Below the pieces are notes generated by a model. The model did no database searches. It saw nothing but the letters and a program-made list of their open reading frames with translations, and was not told the DNA's origin. The position numbers and the translations under genes are program-made. DNA of 64,000 bases from NCBI RefSeq assembly GCF_018446385.1, contig NC_055992.1:17640877-17704876 (forward strand). Reading direction: 5' to 3'. The stretch comes from Zingiber officinale (taxonomy: Eukaryota > Streptophyta > Magnoliopsida > Zingiberales > Zingiberaceae). Below, piece after piece: positions 33,787-45,819 of this stretch (positions are counted from its first letter, which is position 1; every line of letters starts with the position of its first letter).

Positions 33787-34284
33787 TAGTAGCCTTGAAC
33801 AGAAGAGATGGAGGCTCCCAAAAGAGAGAAGTGAATTATAAGCAAAAAGTCCAAGCAAGTCAAGGATGATAAGAAGCTTGGTGGAAATCTTGGGGGAGTG
33901 AATCCTAGGTGATGAAAAAAATCTTAAAGGAAAGAAGTGACCTTAATTAACCGAATGCTTGAGGGGAAGCTCGAAACATATCAAGGGTGACCGGATGATA
34001 AAGAGAGGCTCAGACCATGAGAATAATGGTGGTTCTTCATTTAAAGAGAGGTTGTTGAGAATATAATCAAAGTCTCACATTGAAATTATATCAAAAAGAT
34101 CATGCGTTTAAAAAATATATAAAAAAATTATAAGTTTATAAGAGAAAAGATATCTCTATTTATATAAGATCTTTTATGTAAAATTCAAAAATAAATTCAT
34201 GAGGACTTAAGTGTTAAGTGAACAATATTATACTATTATAAAAATATATAAATTATTTTGACAGAGTTCATGTCAAAGATATAC
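33787..34284 (+). mobile_element. TRIM-like element, part 2: interior and right LTR
   Basis: After TAGTA the interior runs to about 34050. A right LTR then starts 'tgttgagaatataatcaaag' with 'tctcacattg', runs through a TATA-like 'tttatataag' and ends near 'ttattttgaca' (34262). The short interior (apart from X), short LTR and lack of coding capacity fit a terminal-repeat retrotransposon in miniature. 34280-34284 is the duplication TATAC of the next solo LTR. Confidence 0.6.
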
Positions 34285-35421
34285 TGATACGATACGTAAA
34301 GGAGGGGCTCAATAAGGCCAAGAGGTCAAAAGTTAAGAGGACGTGACAGTCAAAAGTCAAGAGGGTGTGTCAGTCAAAAATCAAGAGGATGTGCAGTCAA
34401 AAGTCAAGGGGATGTGACAATCAATAGTCAAGGGGGGCGTGGCAATCAATAGTCAAGAGGACATGACAATTAACAGAAAGACGGGAGTTAGACCGTCTTG
34501 CGTCATCAGCCGCATAATTCCTGGTCGGTTATAGGAAAGGCAAGTCCCCAAATCCGTATAATTCCTGGTCGGTCATAGGCATGACACGTCCCCAGATCTG
34601 AGACGTAATACGAAGCTTGGACTAGTCCTGGGCCTGCCCCAGTTGATCGGAGCTCCCCAGCTCAGGTTTTATAGATGGTCCTGGTACTTTTACTAAGACA
34701 ACTCCCGACCAACTCTTCAGCAGTTAAATCGTGAAAGATGAGTCCCTCTCCACAGCCTTAGATAAAGCTCGGTCGGTTCACCATAGTTCATCATTAAGTC
34801 TCAGTCTTGGTAGCACATCTGATCGGTCATTCCGAGCTGACTGTAGCTGAACCCAGGCGGGACAGAAAGTACTAAGCGACAACAATGTTAGGGAATCATA
34901 ACCTCCTGTCAGAAAATAACTGTCATACTCCAGGGAATATTCCAGTGGTCTGCCCCTCCCTAAGAGTAGAACCTTCCTTCCACAATAGGAGACAACCGTA
35001 TATCCTTTCTCACCCGACATGCCCTAATACCCGACATTCTCTTACAGTAGTCAGGCTCAAAAGGTATGCAGTGTCATATAAAAAGGGAGCTCCTCTTCCT
35101 TAGCCAGGTACACACACATATGCACTTGTCTTCAACAGTTCTTTTTTCCATCGTATACTATTCTTCCGGGAAAAAAGGACCTAACTTGAGGATCGGAGGG
35201 CCTACGCTGGGGACTTTTTCCCTGGTTTCTGGTCTCTAACGCTCCGTGTGCTTGTCTGAGTGTGTGTAGAGTCTGAGTACCACCAGCTCTCTTACCACAA
35301 CCTTTGGAGATTCCATGTGGGGGTTCACCTTTCCGACGCATATATCTGGGTACGTCAAAGTCACCTCTATGTCAACACTAACGTTCCGATCTCCATCTAA
35401 CTCAGATTCTGGATAGGATCA
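34285..35421 (+). mobile_element. Solo Gypsy-type LTR, TSD TATAC
   Basis: The LTR starts 'tgatacgatacgtaaagg', ends 'ctggataggatca' and is flanked by TATAC (34280-34284 and 35422-35426). It has 'gtcaaaagtcaagaggatgt' repeats in U3, a TATA-like 'tataaaaaggga' near 35078 and the transcribed motif 'cggagggcctacgctgggga'. The last part resembles the Tat-Gypsy LTR. A second copy of the family is at 39004-40595. Confidence 0.8.
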
Positions 35422-35426
35422 TATAC

Positions 35427-36437
35427 TATTTTAAGGACCTAAGAAACTTTAATTAAGATTGCACCACTTTAAAAAAAATTTTGGATTAAAATAATAATTT
35501 TGATTAAAATTATACAAGTGGAAGTGGTGCAATTTTGATTAAAATTATTTTAAAGTGGAGCAGGATTATTTTAGATGTTAAATTATAGATAAAATATTAT
35601 TTAAATTATAAAAAAAAAAAATCACCTTTTAGTTGTATGAATAATAAAAAAAATGTCTTTTTAATTTTTTACCAAAAAGATTCTTCTTATGTCGGACTGG
35701 GCCTCTGGTTGGGAGGCTGACCCAACTGCTACCAGCCTGAATAGTGGTTAGTGAATACTTTAGGACAGTGGAAGGTGCGGCCGTAGCTGGTGCTCATTTG
35801 TGTGGTTCACCACCCGCGGCGTGCATCCTCAACCCAGAAGGTGGTGGGCCCGGTGAGTGCTCACGCTCAATGGCAGACTGACTGATCTGGTAACGTGCCA
35901 CAAGAATCCGGGATCGTGATCGATTAGGTAAAATTGCACGTTCGCCCAAATGTTCGTGTCGGCACGATCAGGTTCGTCGTCACGCCCAAATTTGGTCATC
36001 CGCAAGCTCACGAACCACTCTCACTCCTGCTCAGGGATGCCAGTGAACTGAATTTTACCCATTATTCGAATTGAATTATAGTTAAAACCAGTCGGGTTCT
36101 GTCGGATTACTGCAACTTAGTTTCGAGCAATTTACGCAGCGTTCTCCGGCGCAAATTTCTTCTTTACTTAGCAATTGATCCACTTAAGTTACGGAACATC
36201 TAATCTTATTTTTCAGTCTATTATTGTAGTGTTAGTTTTCAAATACAGTACCAATGTTGATTTTAAATTTTATATAATATTCACTCCAGGGGAAGTTAGG
36301 CCCCCGTCTTTACTTTCCTAGTGCGATGTTGTTCTTTGAAATCCGGCCACTGGAGTTTGGACTCATTAACTTCCACTTGTAAGCTCGGGGAAACGTGATC
36401 TGTTACAGAATCCAGGAGGGGAAACGGCTAATCCACC
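35427..36437. other. Intergenic and upstream region of the GH28 gene
   Basis: 35458-35535 contains a hairpin-capable inverted repeat ('attgcaccact' / 'agtggtgcaat') in AT-rich sequence. The remainder is low-copy-looking DNA without a supported gene and presumably holds the GH28 promoter. Confidence 0.5.
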
Positions 36438-36447
36438 TATATTAATT
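36438..36447 (+). promoter_or_regulatory. Candidate TATA box of the GH28 gene
   Basis: 'ctatattaat' stands about 60 bases upstream of the ATG at 36508. It is the best TATA-like string there, but the short leader makes this tentative. Confidence 0.35.
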
Positions 36448-36507
36448 AGGGAACGCCTGGAAGCAACCTGCTCTACGCTGCTCCCTCCCTCTGACGGGAA
36501 ATTCGCG

Positions 36508-38573
36508 ATGGAGCGCTCGCTTCCCAGATTCCATGTAACTATTCCTTTCTTCATCCTTGTTCGTCTTTTTCTCTTTTTTGTTTTCCTAAAAAAGAAAGAT
36601 CTTTTTGCTCCCAATCGACATGCTCAGGCGTCGAAGATTCCAGTCTTGATCGCGGTGGTGGCAGCGGCGTTTTTAGGCGCGGCGGAATGCCGCTCCCGCC
36701 ATCACCACCGGCGGGGAGGCGGCGGGACGCCGGCGGGGGAGGTGATCAACTACGCGGCGGGAGGGGCGGGGGGTTGCCGTGCGCATGTCGCAAGCCTCAC
36801 GGACTTCGGCGGGGTCGGGGACGGCGTGACGTCGAACACGGCGGCCTTCGAGGCGGCCGTGTCTGGACTCAGCCAGTTCGCCTGCGAAGGCGGCGCGATG
36901 CTGGTGGTGCCAGCGGGGCGGTGGCTCACCGGGCCCTTTAATCTCACCAGCCATTTCACCCTCTTCCTCCACCGCGACGCCGTCATCCTCGCCACTCAGG
37001 TCGGTTCAAGCCGCCCTCTCTCATCGATTCTCTTCTTTTATTTATTTATTTTTATTTGTTTCATCTCCGTTCGGTCACGGGTGGTCACTCGTTCTAGTTG
37101 CTTGTCTAATCCCGTGTGCGCTAGTGAAGTAGTGGTTGGTTGCGACGGTGTCTCTGGCCCTTGCATCTAGACCGTTCGTTCTAGACGGTTTTGTCAGGTG
37201 GACGGTCAGGATAAAATTAATCCCATCTTGGAAACTGATGGTTGTATAAGTTTAATTACAGGAAATCGATGAATGGGCGATTATCGATCCCTTGCCGTCC
37301 TATGGAAGAGGCAGAGATCTAGTTGGTGGCAGATACAGTAATCTCATCACCGGATATAATTTAACTGACGTCGTAATCACAGGTAACAAAACTCTTTTAT
37401 ATAGTTCCCAATCGTATAATTGTTCTCTGATGTCTTTGTTAATCCCAGGGGACAATGGGACCATCGACGGGCAGGGGCAAACTTGGTGGGATAAGTTCCA
37501 CAGCAAAGAACTGAATTTCACTCGCGGATACCTCATCGAGATCATGTACTCCAATCAAGTCCTCATTTCCAATATCACATTGGTCGACTCTCCCTCGTGG
37601 AATCTCCATCCAGTGTATAGCAGGTCGGTGATCATTCTATTTCGAGCTTTTTATATTTCAGAACAGACGGATCGCAGCAACGCGAACGCATGTTTCTGTG
37701 CAGTAATGTTATTGTGTCAGCCGTCACAATTCTGGCACCGGTCAACTCGCCAAATACAGATGGAATAAATCCAGGTATTTTCATTTTTTTTACTCGTCAC
37801 AATTCTGTGCAGTAATGTTTTCTGTTGAGGATCGATGTTGCAGTCGTCTCCGTCTCTGTTTCTCAGATTCCTGTTCTAATGTCCGTATCGAAGACTGTTA
37901 CATCGTGTCCGGAGACGACTGCATCGCAATCAAGAGCGGCTGGGACGAGTACGGGATCGAATTCAACATGCCGAGCCAGCACATTATGATACGAAGACTG
38001 ACGTGCATCTCTCCGACCAGCGCCGTCATCGCGATCGGCAGCGAGATGTCCGGCGGCATCCAAGACGTACGGGCCGAGGACATCACCGCCATCAACTCCG
38101 AGTCCGGCGTCCGCATCAAGACCGCCATCGGAAGGGGCGCCTACGTGAGGGACATCTTCGTGAGGAGGATGAGCCTGCACACCATGAAGTGGGTCTTCTG
38201 GATGACCGGCGGCTACGGGCAGCACCCGGACGACGGGTACGACCCCGGCGCCGTCCCCGTGGTGGAGGGGATCAGCTACAGCGACGTGGTGGCGGAGAAC
38301 GTGACGATGGCGGCGAAGTTGGAGGGCATTCCGGGCGCGCCCTTCACCGGGATATGCATCTCGAATGTGACGGCGGAGATTATCAAGTCGAAGAAGCCGA
38401 TATGGAACTGCACCGACGTGGAGGGTGTGTTCAGCGACGTGAGTCCGACGCCGTGCGCTGAGCTTCAGGCACAGACGACAGATGAGGAGGCGCCTTGTCC
38501 GTTTCCTGAGGATATTTTAGCTGTGGATTACGTTGCATTGGAGCAGTGTTCGTATCAGAGAATCAATCCGTGA
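36508..38573 (+). CDS. Polygalacturonase-like GH28 glycoside hydrolase, five or six exons, intact
   Basis: It probably hydrolyses pectin (homogalacturonan) in the cell wall. Supported exons: 36508-36999, 37262-37382, 37449-37623, 37704-37774, 37867-38573. All introns are GT-AG and phases agree, giving 521 codons. GH28 motifs appear in order: 'FGGVGDGVTSNTAAF', 'GTIDGQGQTWWDKF', 'NTDGINPDSC' (catalytic Asp), 'SGDDCIAIKSGWDEYG' (catalytic Asp pair) and 'GVRIKTAIGRG' (substrate-binding RIK). The usual G-H-G reads 'AIGSEMSGGI', as in the At3g62110-like clade. The stretch 36535-36627 has GT..AG ends, a pyrimidine-rich middle and a length divisible by three. If it is an intron, the N-terminus becomes a normal signal peptide ('IPVLIAVVAAAFLGAAEC') and the protein 490 aa, which I prefer. 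Exon 1 is very GC-rich. No stop or frameshift was seen. Confidence 0.88.
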
Positions 38574-39003
38574 GATGGATTAAGTGCCGTCGGACTTTGT
38601 TAAATTCCGTCGAGCAATGGGTTTAGGAAGAAACATCAAGTTAATGTCACGTCTATGAATTTTGCTTGCCACATTTCACTTTCTTATAAAATAACCTACA
38701 TAAGTTATAGCATAGTAAATTCATGCGCAACTCTCTATTTGTGGTCTCATTGGGTCTTCCACTATGTTTTGGTCTGAGAATAAGGAATGGTTCACCCCTT
38801 ACTTCAACATCTATAACCGCTACCCTTTTCTATATTTGTAACCGACACATCTATATGACCGGAATAACTACTCAAACAGATTATCTGACGTGTCTTCCAT
38901 AATTGATATTATCGAGTCTGCCCGACCAGAGCATGAATGCCGCCGACTGCCCATAAACATTCATGTTTTTTTTTTAAAGCAAACCTAAATCCGAATTCAT
39001 ACA
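38574..39003. other. 3' flank of the GH28 gene
   Basis: A possible poly(A) signal region 'tcttataaaataacc' lies about 110 bases after the stop. No other feature is seen before the solo LTR. Confidence 0.45.
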
Positions 39004-40595
39004 TGATACAATGCATAATGATAGGGTCTAATCAAGGGAACGTGACGATCAGAAGTTAAGGGAATATGACGTATAATGATAGGGTCTAATCAAGGGAACG
39101 TGACAATCAGAAGTTAAGAGAATATGATGATCAGAAGTCAAAGGGACATGACAGTTATAAGTCAAGGGGACGTGGTAGTCATCAGTAAAGAGGATGTGAC
39201 AGTCATAAGTCAAGGGGACGTGACAGTCAGAAACAAGTTACTAGTGCAAGAGACCCAGGTCAGGAATTCAGACAGGTTACTCGGTCAGGTGGCCTAGGTC
39301 AGGAGTTCAGAAAGGATGATCAGTCAGGATGCCCAGGTCTGGGAATTCAGACATGTTAGTCGCGCGAGGTTGCCAGGTGTGGAATTCAGACAGGTTATTT
39401 GGGCGAGAAGCCTAGGTCAGGAAGTCAGAAAGGATGTTCGGGCGAAGGGCCCAGGTTGGGAATTTAGACAGGTATCGGTCGGGATGTCCAGGTCGAGAAA
39501 CAGGTTAAGGGGATACCCAAGGGACGTGACAGTCATAAGGAAAGGGGATGTGATAGTCAGAAACATGTTACTTGTGCAAGAGGCCTAGGTCAGGAATTCA
39601 GACAGGTTACTCGGTTGGGTGGCCCAGGTCAAGAGCTCAGAAAGGATGGTCGGTCAGGATGCCCAGGTCTGGGAATTCAGACAGGTTAGTCGGGCGAGGT
39701 TCCCAGGTCTGGAATTCAGACAGGTTATTCGGGCGAGAGGCCCAGGTCAGGAATTCAGAAAGGATGTTCGGGCGAAGGGCCCAGGTCGGGAATTTAGACA
39801 GGTCACTCGGGCGAGAAGTCCAGGTCAGGAATTTAGACAAGTGCCGGTCGGGATGTCCAGGTCAAGAAGTTAGACTAGTAGCACAAGGAACAAGGAAGAA
39901 GAGGAAGAAACCATCTCTATCGACGGGATTTTCTCATAGCAGATTTATAAATAAGAACTTGATGCGCCTGGTCGGGATATAACGGACTACTCAGATGTAT
40001 CCCGGTCGGGCTCGTCAACTGCGGGTTGTCAGGAGTTCTCTTGTGCATGCCCAATCAACGAAAACGACAATAGAGTCAGAGAATCGTAATCACCTATCAG
40101 AGAATATCTGTTGTGTGTCAGAGTATATTCCAACGGTCTGTGACCAACTGATAATAGAACCTTCCTCCGACCTATAAGATCAGGATGCCAAGTGTCATCC
40201 ACCGCCAGATATAGTCTGACATTCGATATTCCCTAACACTTGACAGAAGCCCTAAGTACACATGGTCATATAAAAAGGGGTGTCTTTTTCCTGGTGTAGG
40301 CACACTCACTCATCTTTTCGCATCTGTCTTCTACTTTCGGCAATTTTTACTGTACTTCTAGGGAAAAAGTACTTGATTTGAGTGTCGGAGGGCCTGCTCC
40401 GGGGACTTTTTCCCTGGTTCTTGGTCCCTAATGTGCAGGGAACTCTCGCTTCGTTGTCCTCGTCATCACCCCCCGTCAGCAGTCCGTGGAACCTGCTCGT
40501 GCATCACTGTACTCATAGGAGGTTTTCATCGCCTTCCGTCAACGCTAACGACAGCACAATCGACCTCCATCTGACTCAGATTTCAGACGGGATCA
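39004..40595 (+). mobile_element. Solo Gypsy-type LTR, same family as 34285-35421
   Basis: The LTR starts 'tgatacaatgcataatgata', ends 'ttcagacgggatca' and is flanked by ATACA (38999-39003) and ATACC (40596-40600), a duplication with one mismatch. A TATA-like 'tataaaaagggg' lies near 40269, and 'tcggagggcctgctccgggg' is shared with the other copy. U3 is expanded by the tandem block described separately. Confidence 0.75.
39225..39880. repeat. Two ~325-bp repeats built of ~35-bp units
   Basis: A block starting 'cagaaacaagttactagtgc' (about 39225) recurs from 'cagaaacatgttacttgtgc' (about 39556). Inside each, units of the type 'ccaggtcaggaattcagaca' plus 'ggttactcgggcgag' repeat about eight times. 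Confidence 0.8.
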
Positions 40596-40683
40596 ATACC
40601 TTTGAATCAAACGACCCCAATTTCTTTTAACTGAGTCAAAAGGATGTCACATCGAGTCTACTCTACTAACTTCCCCATCACAC

Positions 40684-40869
40684 TGGTCAAATTAACACAA
40701 ACCTACCTCAGCCACGATTGACGTTGCATTAGTTGAAGGCCAAGCTCCACGGGAATTCTCCTGCCTCGTTGGGTCTTCCAGTACTCTTTGGTCAAATTAA
40801 CACAAACCTACCTCAGCCATGATTGACGTTGCATGAGTTGAAGACCAAGCTCCATGGGAATTCTCGTCG
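40684..40869. repeat. Direct duplication, ~80-bp repeats about 107 bp apart
   Basis: 'ggtcaaattaacacaaacct' to 'gggaattctc' occurs at about 40684 and again at about 40791, with a few substitutions. Confidence 0.75.
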
Positions 40870-42160
40870 TATTAGCAACTGGCGCTAGGCCGGCCCGAGC
40901 AATTTACATGTGTTAAATACTTCAAGTGTTCCATCGTGGTGACGACGTCGATCATTATCTGAAACGTTGCTTACTATGTACCGACAGCGAGGAGAAAGAG
41001 GAACGACTCAAACGGGGAGACGGGGAGTTGAAGGAAGCCGCGCGCCAAAAGACAATACGAGACCGGAGACGATAATTAGCAGACAGGCGCCAACGTGTCG
41101 CATTCTCCAACCTGAAGAGTCCACAAATTGCCCTGAAAATAAAGCGTGGGATGAACGAACGTAATTTGTGTTTGCCAACCTCCACTTGTTTTCCTCTGGC
41201 CAGTCCAACCTACGGTGAAAAGTCTAAAATGTTACATTATTAAAATTATTATTATTATTATTATTTTATTTTTAATTGACATGTCTAATTTATATCGATT
41301 AATTTTAAAGTGAGAGTAAATTAAAAATTCTTTCTTAAAACAACCGTCTATTAAAATAAATTTATACGTTAATTCATTAAATTTAAAATTTAATTTTTAG
41401 ATGCATATAAAAATAAACTGTCTTCCTATTGTCCCTAGGCAATTGTTGTATTAGTGAATCTACTAACTTTCTATAAATATTTGCAAAAGTTTTGAAATTC
41501 ATATAATTATTATTAGGGAGAGGTTTAGTCTTGTGCTTTTTTTAATAATTCAATTATTAAGTTTTTCAAATCGATTAATTGAATCTGGCTCATCAACCAT
41601 CAAAATAAATTCAAGAAACGCACGGATCGAGCACACAGCGTTGAGCATTTATTGTTTGAAACGCATAATTAATTATTTTTTTTCTTTAAATGGAGATCAT
41701 TATAATGGTACTGATTCGTTAATTTATGCCACTGTCCCGTGGTGGCATTTGTCTTTCCTGTCTTGAATGGACTCAACGGTCTCGCACCAATACAGTAAGA
41801 CAGTTCGGAGCATGCCCCACTTGAAACCTATCAATCGCAATAGGCTTAAATCAAATTGCGTCCGGAGCCAGCCAAACATCCTACTTGATAACAACCACAT
41901 GGTGTCTATCATGGGCGATGTTCCAGTTCCGCGTATAGTGTCTGCCATCTTCTAACCTCTCACTCTGGTGTTCCATCTCCTTTTAGAAAATATGGAACTG
42001 TCATAGAAAAACTGCTAACTTAAATATAGTGTCAGTCAACTTTCTCTTTAGATTAAATTTATATACATTATCATTGGTCCGGAAAATTATTAGTAGGACG
42101 CCAGGTGGATGAGAGTAGATTAGTAACTCTATTAAGGTTGTTCTGAAGATCAAATCGATG
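40870..42160. other. Unassigned AT-rich and low-copy DNA
   Basis: Short open frames here show no recognisable protein. An (att)n microsatellite lies at about 41246-41267. Nothing else could be supported. Confidence 0.5.
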
Positions 42161-42345
42161 TCTAGCTATTCAAGCCTTCTGGCTACTTAGCCTCTAGGGT
42201 CTTCAGGCTACTTAGTCTCTCGTGTCTTCCGGTTACTTAGCTTCTCAGGTCTCCTAACTTCTTAGCCTTTCGGGTCTCCGGATTACTTAGTCTCTCGGAT
42301 CTCCTGGCTACTTAGCCTCTCGAGTCTCTGGGCTCTTTAGCAATG
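42160..42345. repeat. Tandem array, ~30-bp unit (ggctacttagcctctcgggtct)
   Basis: About six units of 'ggctacttagcctctcgggt' plus 'cttc' or 'ctcc' stand head to tail. They probably belong to U3 of the decayed LTR that ends near 43111. Confidence 0.7.
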
Positions 42346-43318
42346 CAAGATAAAAAGATCGTTTTAGGAAAAGAATAACCATCATACAAATCCGAATTAT
42401 TTTAGAAAAAAGACGGTGACAAGAATAAATTTTACATAGATTGGAACGAAAGGAAAAAGTCTATTTATCTTGGTTATTTTAAGAAAAAGATAACGGTATG
42501 AATAAATCTTATATTATTTAAGGAATAAAATAATGACTTGGACCTCCCAGATCTTCAATAATGTAAGATAAATGACCGTTTCAGGAAAAAAATAATCATC
42601 GTAAAAATCTTGATTATTTTAGGAAAAAACAACAGTATAAATAAATCTGAGATTATTTAAGAAATTAAATAATAACAACATAAAGATTAAAATGGAAGGA
42701 AAAAGTATGTCAACCTTGGTTATTATTTTTTAAAAAGTAGTGACATGAATAAGTCTTATATTATTTAAGAAATTAAATCACGACAACGTTAAGAGGGGAA
42801 CATAAGGAAAAGTTTTGTTTTCTCTCTATAAAATATATTGATCCTTTCAATCTCTAAGGTAGGTAGACACATGCGCACCACTACGTATATCAAAATCCTA
42901 ATATTCATCTTCTTCATCGTCTAATTTGAGCATCAGAGTGACTGTGCCGGAAACCCATGGCTATAATTCTAACCCTTTTCTTGTTGTTTGTATCCATCCA
43001 GGTTCCCAACTAGGTTATCATTCTCATTGTCGTTTGACGATTGGTGATTAAATTGGCAATAGAGCCAATTCACCGATGATTCATCTGTCGACACTCGCGA
43101 GCAGGATCAAATTAGCCTTGTCTATGGGAATGAGAAGCGTGAAGATGGATGATGCCAGAAAACCTAATATTATAGCGATAACAATAGATGATTTTAACAA
43201 ATTGGTGATCATGACGGTTGAAGCGGTGTTCAAAGGACAACCCTCACAACTCCAACATGCAATCCTTCAACCGAACCACCAACCCAGTCGGTTGAAGCAA
43301 CGTCAGCGTATCAGAAGG
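42346..43318 (+). mobile_element. Decayed Tat-type Gypsy LTR end, primer site and start of interior
   Basis: A TATA-like 'ctataaaatata' is near 42827, and 'tttgagcatcagagtgactg' echoes the leader of the Tat LTRs. An LTR-like end 'gagcaggatca' (about 43101-43111) is followed by 'aattagccttgtctatggga', a decayed Tat primer-binding site. About 200 bases of interior follow before the Copia LTR at 43319. The left boundary is not recognisable. Confidence 0.5.
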
Positions 43319-43473
43319 TGTTGGAACAATTGGTGTACCCTTAAGTTTTGATGTTTGGACAAAGGGTTAAAGTTAGAATTTACATTTGTATTTGATATGC
43401 ACTATTAAGTGTGCATGTGACAGGTGCAAGGAAAGACCAAGTGTGATCATGACAAAAGTGAAGTCCAAGCATA
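43319..43473 (+). mobile_element. Copia LTR, left part (split by the CACTA element)
   Basis: The LTR starts 'tgttggaacaattggtgtac' and runs into 'gaagtccaagcata', where the CACTA element begins. It resumes at 56686. It resembles the solo LTR at 17957 in its 'aagtccaagc' motifs. Confidence 0.65.
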
Positions 43474-43700
43474 CACTACAACAAAAACCCTCATAGACAT
43501 CAGTGGAACAACAACAGTTTTAAGCAAAAACCGATGTCTTTGAGTATTTTACACCGGTTTTTCAAAAAACCGGTGTCTATGAGCGCAGATTTTCGCTCAT
43601 AGACATCGGTTTTTTAGCCGATGTCTATGAGCGCCCTTTTTTTCGTTAATAGACACCGATTTTAACAGCGGTTTTTTAAAACCCGATGTCTATGCACCAA
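43474..43700. repeat. Left terminal inverted repeat and subterminal repeats of the CACTA element
   Basis: The terminal repeat occupies 43474-43501. Inverted and direct copies of 'gacatcggtttt' / 'aaaccggtgtct' follow and can form long hairpins. Confidence 0.85.
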
Positions 43701-43868
43701 AATAAAATAATATAATTTTTCCACCAATACTTAGCCAAAATTTTCAACACTTCAGTCTTCCCTCCAAACCTAAACCTATATCGCGCCGTCCATCGTATAC
43801 CGTCGCGACACCACCACCACTTTCCTCCTTGCCTCATCTCCCTCTTCCCCTTCCTAGATCTACGAAAG

Positions 43869-44009
43869 ATGGCATCATTTTCATGGACGGAGGAGGATAT
43901 GCTACGGTGCTGCGGTAGCAAGCGTTTCGCCAAGGAGCTCGCCTCCACCTCTCCGTTTTCTGACCTCCACCACGCAATCCAGTTCGCCCACGGGATCTGG
44001 TTCAATAAG
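43869..44009 (+). pseudogene. Captured first exon of TTL (urate-degradation bifunctional protein)
   Basis: The ATG begins an exon of 47 codons ending at a 'gt' donor (44010). The peptide carries 'MLRCCGSKRFAKELASTSPF' and 'AIQFAHGIWFNK', matching the N-terminus of the OHCU-decarboxylase domain of plant TTL / allantoin synthase ('CCGS..FAK', 'AI..AR.IWFN.V'). Only this exon and some following intron are present. In a full gene it takes part in turning urate breakdown products into allantoin in peroxisomes. Here it is a transduplicated fragment. Confidence 0.7.
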
Positions 44010-44598
44010 GTCGCACTTTTGACCTCTTCTTCTACCTCTTTCTCTTTTTCAGTGTTTCTTTTTTATTCTTCCTTCCAACCTCACCACCTTTCTTCTTCCA
44101 TAATTCTATCTTTATATTTGCTTTTGTTTTCTTTAATCTGAATCTCTTATTTCTGCCCCGTTGTTGTTTTGGTGCTCGATCATCTGGTAAATCTCATTTC
44201 TTTTTTCCTTTAATCCATTTATCAAAGGTATACTTTCCGATCTGAAATTTGTCTTCCATCGTATTGTTGTTTTGTTTTCGATCCTTAGGTTTTATCTCTT
44301 TTTTTTTCTGGATTTTAACTTATGCGACTGCTTTGATTTGATTTGGTGAAGAAAAAGTGGAGTTTTCTACTGAGATTTGATGGGTTCTCTATCTATGATG
44401 GAGCGAGAGCTGATTTCATCTCGAGTTTGATGGTATTTGTTTAGCATTTAGTCTGGCGATTGTTGAGTTGCTTTTCTTTTTGTATCTGGAAGACGAGATC
44501 GATTATTTCTCATCTAGTGGCGATGCTACTTATTTTGAGACATTTAATGATGTCTTTAACCTTGTGTTTGATGTCTGCTGTGTAGAACACCTAAGGAA

Positions 44599-45109
44599 AT
44601 GGTGAAGGCTGTTGCTGTCTTGGGTAACAGTGAGGGTGTTAAGGGCACAATTTACTTCGTCCAGGAAGGAGATGGTGAGAAATCTCTTGAAATACTACTT
44701 GTGGAATGCTAAATTCCTTTCAGATCTAGGGTTTCAACTTCAACCATTTTGATTTTTCTGTGAATTTGTGATCCGATCTAATTTTGGGATGTAAATCTCT
44801 GTGATAGGTCCAACCACCGTCACCGGATCCATCACTGGCCTCAAGCCTGGGCTTCATGGCTTCCATGTGCATGCTCTTAGAGACACCACCAATGGATGCA
44901 TGTCAACTGGTAAAATTATTTACCTTTTCCTTCATGGCGATCTATTGAGTTGCAAGTTTCTGATTGAAAGGATTAAATTATTGATTATGTACTCATGCTC
45001 TTGTATACTGCAGGGCCTCATTTTAATCCTGCTGGAAAGTTACATGGTGCTCCTGAAGATGAAAACTGACATGCTGGTGATCTAGGCAATGCCACTGCTA
45101 GCGAGGATG
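44599..45109 (+). pseudogene. Captured fragment of cytosolic Cu/Zn superoxide dismutase, exons 1-3
   Basis: Three exons with GT-AG introns (44599-44674, 44808-44909, 45014-45109) encode '[20 protein letters not shown]', '[15 protein letters not shown]' and '[18 protein letters not shown]'. Copper ligands are visible in 'FHVH' and the bridging and zinc histidines in 'PHFNP', 'KLHG' and 'HAGDLGN'. It is broken: CGA to TGA before 'HAGDLG', and G to R in 'HALRDTT'. The later exons are absent, because the next exon downstream belongs to another gene. Phase is conserved at all junctions. Confidence 0.9.
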
Positions 45110-45272
45110 GTAAGTTACTTTATCATCAGCTCATGATGTTACTTTTGTTATCTATTTTTACCCATATTTACTATAACGCTTTTTCTCGTAATAAAAAAAA
45201 AAAATCAAATGATTTACCCATTTACTATAATGCATTTACTATAATGCATTTACTATAAAATGATTTATGCAG

Positions 45273-45819
<547 letters not shown>

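Noticed and set aside
36673..36995. Long open frames on the minus strand and in other frames over the GH28 first exon, and at 37863-38225
   Set aside because: They are shadows caused by the high GC content of the GH28 coding exons.
44599..45109. A functional superoxide dismutase gene
   Set aside because: There is an internal stop before 'HAGDLG', a G-to-R change in a conserved loop, and the later exons are missing. It lies inside a CACTA element.
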